From Veillonella sp. VA137 (lineage in GTDB: Bacteria; Bacillota; Negativicutes; Veillonellales; Veillonellaceae), in NCBI RefSeq assembly GCF_003992015.1, contig NZ_RQVK01000003.1, forward strand, positions 1 through 64,000: 64,000 nt of DNA, written 5' to 3'. Made by a program: the position numbers and the translations under genes. Below the pieces are notes generated by a model. The model worked only from the letters and a program-made list of their open reading frames with translations. It did not search any database and was not told where the DNA came from. This document shows positions 60,127-64,000 of this stretch, piece by piece. How positions within the stretch are numbered: the stretch's first letter is position 1; each line of letters begins with the position of its first letter.

Positions 60127-61698
60127 CTAGTTATTACGCAAGAACCCCAGTTGACCTAAAACCTCTAATGTATTATCTACCACAGTACGGCCTTTTAACG
60201 CCACCACTTCACCAGATGGTTTCGTTTCATCTACTTTCAAAATTTCATCCGCTACTTTGTATAGCTCTTCTAAAGTTTTTGGCGTTTCTAATTGTTTCAT
60301 CATCAGCACATGCGCAGAGTTAAATCCTGTAATGCTGTCATTGTACAAATCGGAGATGTTAATAAATCTGGATCCACCTCGATCCACAACAGTTTGTACA
60401 TAATTAGCCATCTCTTTTGATACCGTAGACACACCTTCTTTGAATGTGGTGATTTCTTTTTTCTCTGTCACAGGTGCAATAAATCCACACAACAAGAAAC
60501 GAATCAACATGCTATATAATTCCACATCATCATGCTCTGTATCATCTTGTAGTCGTTTTAGATCTGCTTTACAATCAGCAACGGTGAACATTTCTCCTTT
60601 ACGACATTGATTAACAATGGCTTGTTCTACCATATTTGTTGTATCCTGTAACTCCTTACCCTTATTGATCATACCGAAATAGAGGGAATCAAGAGTGGTA
60701 ATTAAAAACTCTTCATTATGACGTAGTAAATGAGCTTGTGACTCATGGCATAATAAGGAACGACGGAATTGGGTATCGAAATAGAAATCTAGAATTTGTT
60801 CTTTCGTATTCCAATCTCCACCAGACATAGCTTCAATTAATTCTCTGCGTTCTTTTTTCATCCACGTAATAGCAGACAGTTGGAAATCTGTATCCGCTAC
60901 ATAGACTAATTTATGTTTGTTAGCGCGGCCAATAAAATCCGTTATATATACAGGGTCATTAATAGGCTCTAAATATTCGTGAGCAATATAATATGTTTTA
61001 TGATCTAACGCAGAATCAAAGCTATCTGTTTTCCAGCCTAATTTAGGTACCACATCCTTAGAGCCTTTGATAAGCTCATTCATATGATGTACGAAGGAAA
61101 TCCCTTTTTCTGTGCGAGGTAATAAATCCATATCCTGATCATACCGTGTAGCAAAGAGCATCATCTCTCGCACTTGATCCAATCGATGCCAACCTGGATA
61201 TACATTATAAGAAACGTAGGCTACCCCACGCTCGGACAAATTCACATTACAGATCTCTAAAATTTTTTCTTTCACCACATCTGGCACCCAAGACCAAATA
61301 CCATGAACGATGATGTAATCGAATGTGCCAAAATCTTTGTCAATTTTTAGAATATCTTGTTCTATCAGTTTTACATTTTTTAAATCAATAGCTGTAATGA
61401 TTTCATTGCCGATTTCAATTTGAGACCCACTAAGATCCACCCCTACAAAAGATGCCTCTGGATGATACACAGCTTGACCGATGATGTTACCACCCATAGA
61501 ACAACCTAGTTCTAATACTCGAGCCTCTTTCGCTGGCACTGGATTCAAGCCCCATAATTTTGCCTTTGCCTCTAAACTGTTTACAGAGGTTACACCAAAG
61601 GATTTAGACGGATATACCAATTCATTATAGGAGTCCTTTAAATGTTTAATCACGGCCGTTTCTTCTTTAGAAATTGTTGTTTTCTTGTTTACGTTCAT
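60127..61698 (-). CDS. SAM-dependent methyltransferase with regulatory domain (PKMT-like)
   Basis: 523 residues. N-terminal class I methyltransferase with motif I VLELGCSMGGN (about residue 63), followed by VGVDLSGSQIE and YIIVHGIWSWVPD; a middle methyltransferase-regulatory domain (YVSYNVYPGWH and following); and a C-terminal winged-helix-like segment. This architecture is that of protein-lysine methyltransferases described in Rickettsia and relatives; the target here is unknown. Start at 61698 (MNVNKKT) after AAAGG. Single gene. Confidence 0.85.
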   Translation of the reverse strand: MNVNKKTTISKEETAVIKHLKDSYNELVYPSKSFGVTSVNSLEAKAKLWGLNPVPAKEARVLELGCSMGGNIIGQAVYHPEASFVGVDLSGSQIEIGNEIITAIDLKNVKLIEQDILKIDKDFGTFDYIIVHGIWSWVPDVVKEKILEICNVNLSERGVAYVSYNVYPGWHRLDQVREMMLFATRYDQDMDLLPRTEKGISFVHHMNELIKGSKDVVPKLGWKTDSFDSALDHKTYYIAHEYLEPINDPVYITDFIGRANKHKLVYVADTDFQLSAITWMKKERRELIEAMSGGDWNTKEQILDFYFDTQFRRSLLCHESQAHLLRHNEEFLITTLDSLYFGMINKGKELQDTTNMVEQAIVNQCRKGEMFTVADCKADLKRLQDDTEHDDVELYSMLIRFLLCGFIAPVTEKKEITTFKEGVSTVSKEMANYVQTVVDRGGSRFINISDLYNDSITGFNSAHVLMMKQLETPKTLEELYKVADEILKVDETKPSGEVVALKGRTVVDNTLEVLGQLGFLRNN

Positions 61699-61842
61699 TA
61701 TCAATGCCTTTCTTACTAATTGATTTGTATATATACTTTCATTTGCACTGCTATGCTCTAACCATATGTAATGTAATCAATTTATTATAACAGACCACCA
61801 CAACTTTTACTAATATCCTATAAACATTATTGACAAATTTTC

Positions 61843-62352
61843 TTATAAAATATGCAATACTTGTAAAAGTATAACAATCGTGTAAATGGCAAATCCCGCA
61901 TATAGAATATGTAATATCCGGTTCACTATAACCTCTAGGTTCATACGACCCTTTTTAAATAGTCTTTCATGGCGTACTAAAAAGAGATCCGGTTGACGAG
62001 AATTAGATGCACTTAGAACAATGCGATAGGCCTCAATGGCAGAACGGATGCCCACTATAATACTTACGCAAACGAGGCCGACTAATAAAGTATCTAGCCA
62101 TTGAGGCTCACGTATGAAGCCTTTCACTAGCAAAATGCCTAATACATCTGCAGCCCCTGTAAAAATGATTCCGCTCATGGCCAAACCAGCCACTGCCTTA
62201 GGCGAAATAAAGTTTAAAACCTCCTGCAATGCATGACCCGCATTCTCGGCTTTTTCCTCTTTTGACTCCGATTGTATCCATCTGTGAATTGACCACAATT
62301 GGTATATGGTCCATGCTGTCAAATACGCTAAATACATGTGTAGTTCTGTCAT
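61843..62352 (-). CDS. Hypothetical membrane protein
   Basis: 169 residues with about four membrane helices (near 5-20, 50-70, 80-100 and 148-166) and a basic cytoplasmic stretch (RHERLFKKGRM). No family recognised. The start at 62352 (MTELHMYL) is preceded by GGAGGG 5-6 bases ahead; nine more codons upstream are open but lack a site. Confidence 0.6.
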   Translation of the reverse strand: MTELHMYLAYLTAWTIYQLWSIHRWIQSESKEEKAENAGHALQEVLNFISPKAVAGLAMSGIIFTGAADVLGILLVKGFIREPQWLDTLLVGLVCVSIIVGIRSAIEAYRIVLSASNSRQPDLFLVRHERLFKKGRMNLEVIVNRILHILYAGFAIYTIVILLQVLHIL

Positions 62353-62684
62353 ACAATCCCTCCATCCTGCTTTACTCACTCAAATTTGATATGCTAACTT
62401 CTAAATATCTTAAGGTCTCCTCCCTTTTATTTTCTAAACTTTATCTTTGATGTACTAGCATCTATACACCAAATAAATCTACATTATACGCAGATAGTTC
62501 GGCGAATCTTCTATAATCCATACTAACACAGTACGTTAAAATGTACTACTAGAAAATGATTCATGATGTCGTTAGAAACTCATTTATTTGTCGATTGTAA
62601 GACTAATACAATCATTTCCTTTACTAATGAAAGAATACCTAGCCTACTAGATAGGTTAGGTATTCTTAGTCCTTTAGAAAAGTA
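62353..62684. other. Intergenic region, 332 bp
   Basis: AT-rich. Holds the terminator of the PepSY gene at 62631-62667 and the 5' region of the membrane-protein gene; nothing else recognised. Confidence 0.5.
62631..62667 (-). terminator. Terminator of the PepSY gene
   Basis: AAGAATACCTA (62631-62641) with TAGGTATTCTT (62657-62667), followed on the minus strand by TCATTAG; 18 bp past the stop. Confidence 0.75.
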
Positions 62685-63098
62685 TTAATGTCCTTCTTTA
62701 ACTTGGAAGATTTCCCCAGTCACAGCGTCGATTTTAATTTCTACTTCACGTGTTAAGGTTTCCCCATCGATTTCATAATGAGCACGTCCATGATCTGTAT
62801 CGAATTTAACTTTTTCAATGCGATAGTCAGGGTATGCTGCTTTAAAGATTTCCATCGCTTTTTCTTGCGTAATTTGAACTTGTTGCTGTGTTGCTTGTGG
62901 CGCTACGGCTCCAGTTTGTTGTACAGTACCATTTGTCGTTCCTGTTGGTGTTCCATTCACCACTGGTGCTACTTGGACTGACCCTTTTACAGCTGGAATA
63001 GCACGTGTATACTGTTCACGATCTTGATACCAAAACCACCCCATAGCACATGCCGTCACAATGGCGCCTACAAAAAAAGAAATAATGCTTCGTTTCAT
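62685..63098 (-). CDS. PepSY-domain protein, membrane-anchored
   Basis: 137 residues: an N-terminal membrane anchor or signal (SIISFFVGAIVTACAMGWF), a Thr/Gln/Pro-rich spacer (about 45-75), and one PepSY domain (ITQEKAMEIFKAAYPD to DAVTGEIFQVKEG). PepSY domains are thought to inhibit or modulate peptidases or bind ligands outside the cytoplasm. Single gene. Confidence 0.88.
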   Translation of the reverse strand: MKRSIISFFVGAIVTACAMGWFWYQDREQYTRAIPAVKGSVQVAPVVNGTPTGTTNGTVQQTGAVAPQATQQQVQITQEKAMEIFKAAYPDYRIEKVKFDTDHGRAHYEIDGETLTREVEIKIDAVTGEIFQVKEGH

Positions 63099-63394
63099 AC
63101 TATGTCTCCTTACTCAATTTCACAGTCTTAATACTTATATAGAAATTGGCGATCGCCTATACTACATTTACATAGTACATCTATATAACACACCTACGCA
63201 TATCTACATATTTCTATATAATTTATAAAAATATAGTATCATATCTCTATTTCTGTGAGCAAGAAGTGTTCCGAAACTTCATGAAACTTTTAAATTACTA
63301 TTATACTACCTAGCATTACAGCATCTAGAAATAGCAAGGTTTCCATCATGTCTCTATATTAGTATTCTATGGCACCAGAGTTCTGTTGAAAACC

Positions 63395-64000
63395 TCACAG
63401 TACATCATAGATTTTATAATGTCCTAAGACTTGTAAGTAATTAGACAGATCTTGAACTTCTGTTAAAGCTTGTTGTACTTCTGCTTCACGGCCTTCCCCT
63501 TCTATGTCAATGTAGAAAAAGTACTCCCACGGCGTGTGCATACATGGTCGTGACTTGATATTCACCATGTTCAGCTGATGATTTTCAAAGACTCGTAATA
63601 CTTTCACCAGTGCTCCTGGAGTATTCGGTGTTTGTACAATGATACTTAACTTATGGGCATCATGAATCACTACATCCTTGTGGGTAATAATGAAGAATCG
63701 TGTAAAGTTTTCCTTAAAGTTTGCAATGTCTGGCGCCAACAGTGTGAGACCATATAAATCTTTCGCAGATTCATTGGCAATGCATGCTTTCGTTATATCC
63801 TGGGTATCACTTACATATTTCGCGCTCATGGCTGTATTGTTCATAGGACTTAGTTGCCACGAGCTGTGAGTCGCCAAAAATTGTGAGCATTGCATGAGGG
63901 CTTGCTCATGAGAGTACACCTCTTGAATCGTATCTAGGCTAGCACCTTGCACGCCCAATAAACTATGGCTAATACGGTGGCGTACTTCTCCCACGATGTG
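63395..64000 (-). CDS. pheA: Prephenate dehydratase, C-terminal part (runs off the window)
   Basis: The visible 202 codons are open to the right edge. They begin IVGEVRHRISHSLLG, from the second half of the prephenate dehydratase catalytic domain, followed by YSHEQALMQCSQFL and TKACIAN (catalytic region), then a FFIITHKD linker and a C-terminal ACT domain (LSIIVQTPNTPGALVKVLRVF, quoted in part) with the ESRP-like NIKSRP motif that binds phenylalanine. Converts prephenate to phenylpyruvate; feedback control through ACT expected. Whether a chorismate mutase domain precedes it cannot be seen. Confidence 0.92.
   Translation of the reverse strand, partial: HIVGEVRHRISHSLLGVQGASLDTIQEVYSHEQALMQCSQFLATHSSWQLSPMNNTAMSAKYVSDTQDITKACIANESAKDLYGLTLLAPDIANFKENFTRFFIITHKDVVIHDAHKLSIIVQTPNTPGALVKVLRVFENHQLNMVNIKSRPCMHTPWEYFFYIDIEGEGREAEVQQALTEVQDLSNYLQVLGHYKIYDVL

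Noticed and set aside
60012-60323. 103-codon plus-strand frame
   Set aside because: It overlaps the pepD terminator and the end of the methyltransferase gene; no credible protein features.

Overview
The window is a chromosome segment of an anaerobic, lactate- and succinate-fermenting Negativicutes bacterium, almost certainly Veillonella. The strongest evidence is a complete sodium-pumping methylmalonyl-CoA decarboxylase operon (mmdA-D-E-C-B, including a 54-residue epsilon subunit). Other support comes from two methylmalonyl-CoA mutase systems, a propionate/succinate CoA-transferase, an [FeFe] hydrogenase, dicarboxylate carriers, AT-rich intergenic DNA and Firmicutes-type T-box and cobalamin riboswitches.

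Layout. 0-3 kb: AT-rich accessory locus with two immunity-like hypothetical genes, a gene remnant, a 43-bp direct repeat and a DUF4143 ATPase. 3-13 kb: BASS transporter, cupin, HMA metal-binding protein, tatA, pgl and zwf; rpsD diverges from zwf; then an exported protein, a YnfA-type membrane protein, a DUF362-like protein, tadA overlapping tRNA-Ser(CGA), ispE and a GntR regulator. 13-19.5 kb: gltB and ilvE. 19.5-22 kb: four AT-rich genes of unknown function. 22.0-22.3 kb: a plus-strand structured RNA resembling 6S RNA. 22.4-24 kb: [FeFe] hydrogenase. 24-30.4 kb: meaB-mutB-mutA behind a cobalamin riboswitch. 30.6-39 kb: LysR regulator, DcuC-type carrier, M20 hydrolase, metF, alr and a DASS transporter.

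39.1-48.2 kb is the energy core, one long minus-strand operon: CoA-transferase, split methylmalonyl-CoA mutase (catalytic and B12 subunits), a second MeaB, epimerase and mmdADECB. Together these convert succinyl-CoA to (R)- then (S)-methylmalonyl-CoA, decarboxylate it to propionyl-CoA while pumping Na+, and pass the CoA back to succinate. A near-identical 22-bp stretch containing a T-N11-A dyad lies upstream of this operon and of the riboswitch-mutAB operon, suggesting a shared regulator. cbiZ (corrinoid salvage) at 56.5 kb fits the B12 dependence.

48.7-64 kb: O-antigen-ligase-like protein, folC, valS, an AlbA_2/Schlafen-like regulator lying between valS and its T-box leader, a YfbR-like nucleotidase, cbiZ, asparaginase, pepD, a PKMT-like methyltransferase, a membrane protein, a PepSY protein and the 3' part of a prephenate dehydratase gene running off the right edge.

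Most striking for follow-up: the T-box/AlbA_2/valS arrangement; tadA whose last 15 codons are tRNA-Ser sequence; two copies of a minus-strand double-hairpin element after gltB and alr; the shared 22-bp dyad; an over-represented octamer TGAAAGTA; and the cobalamin riboswitch in front of a B12-dependent enzyme. All calls are from reading the sequence; no database search was run.
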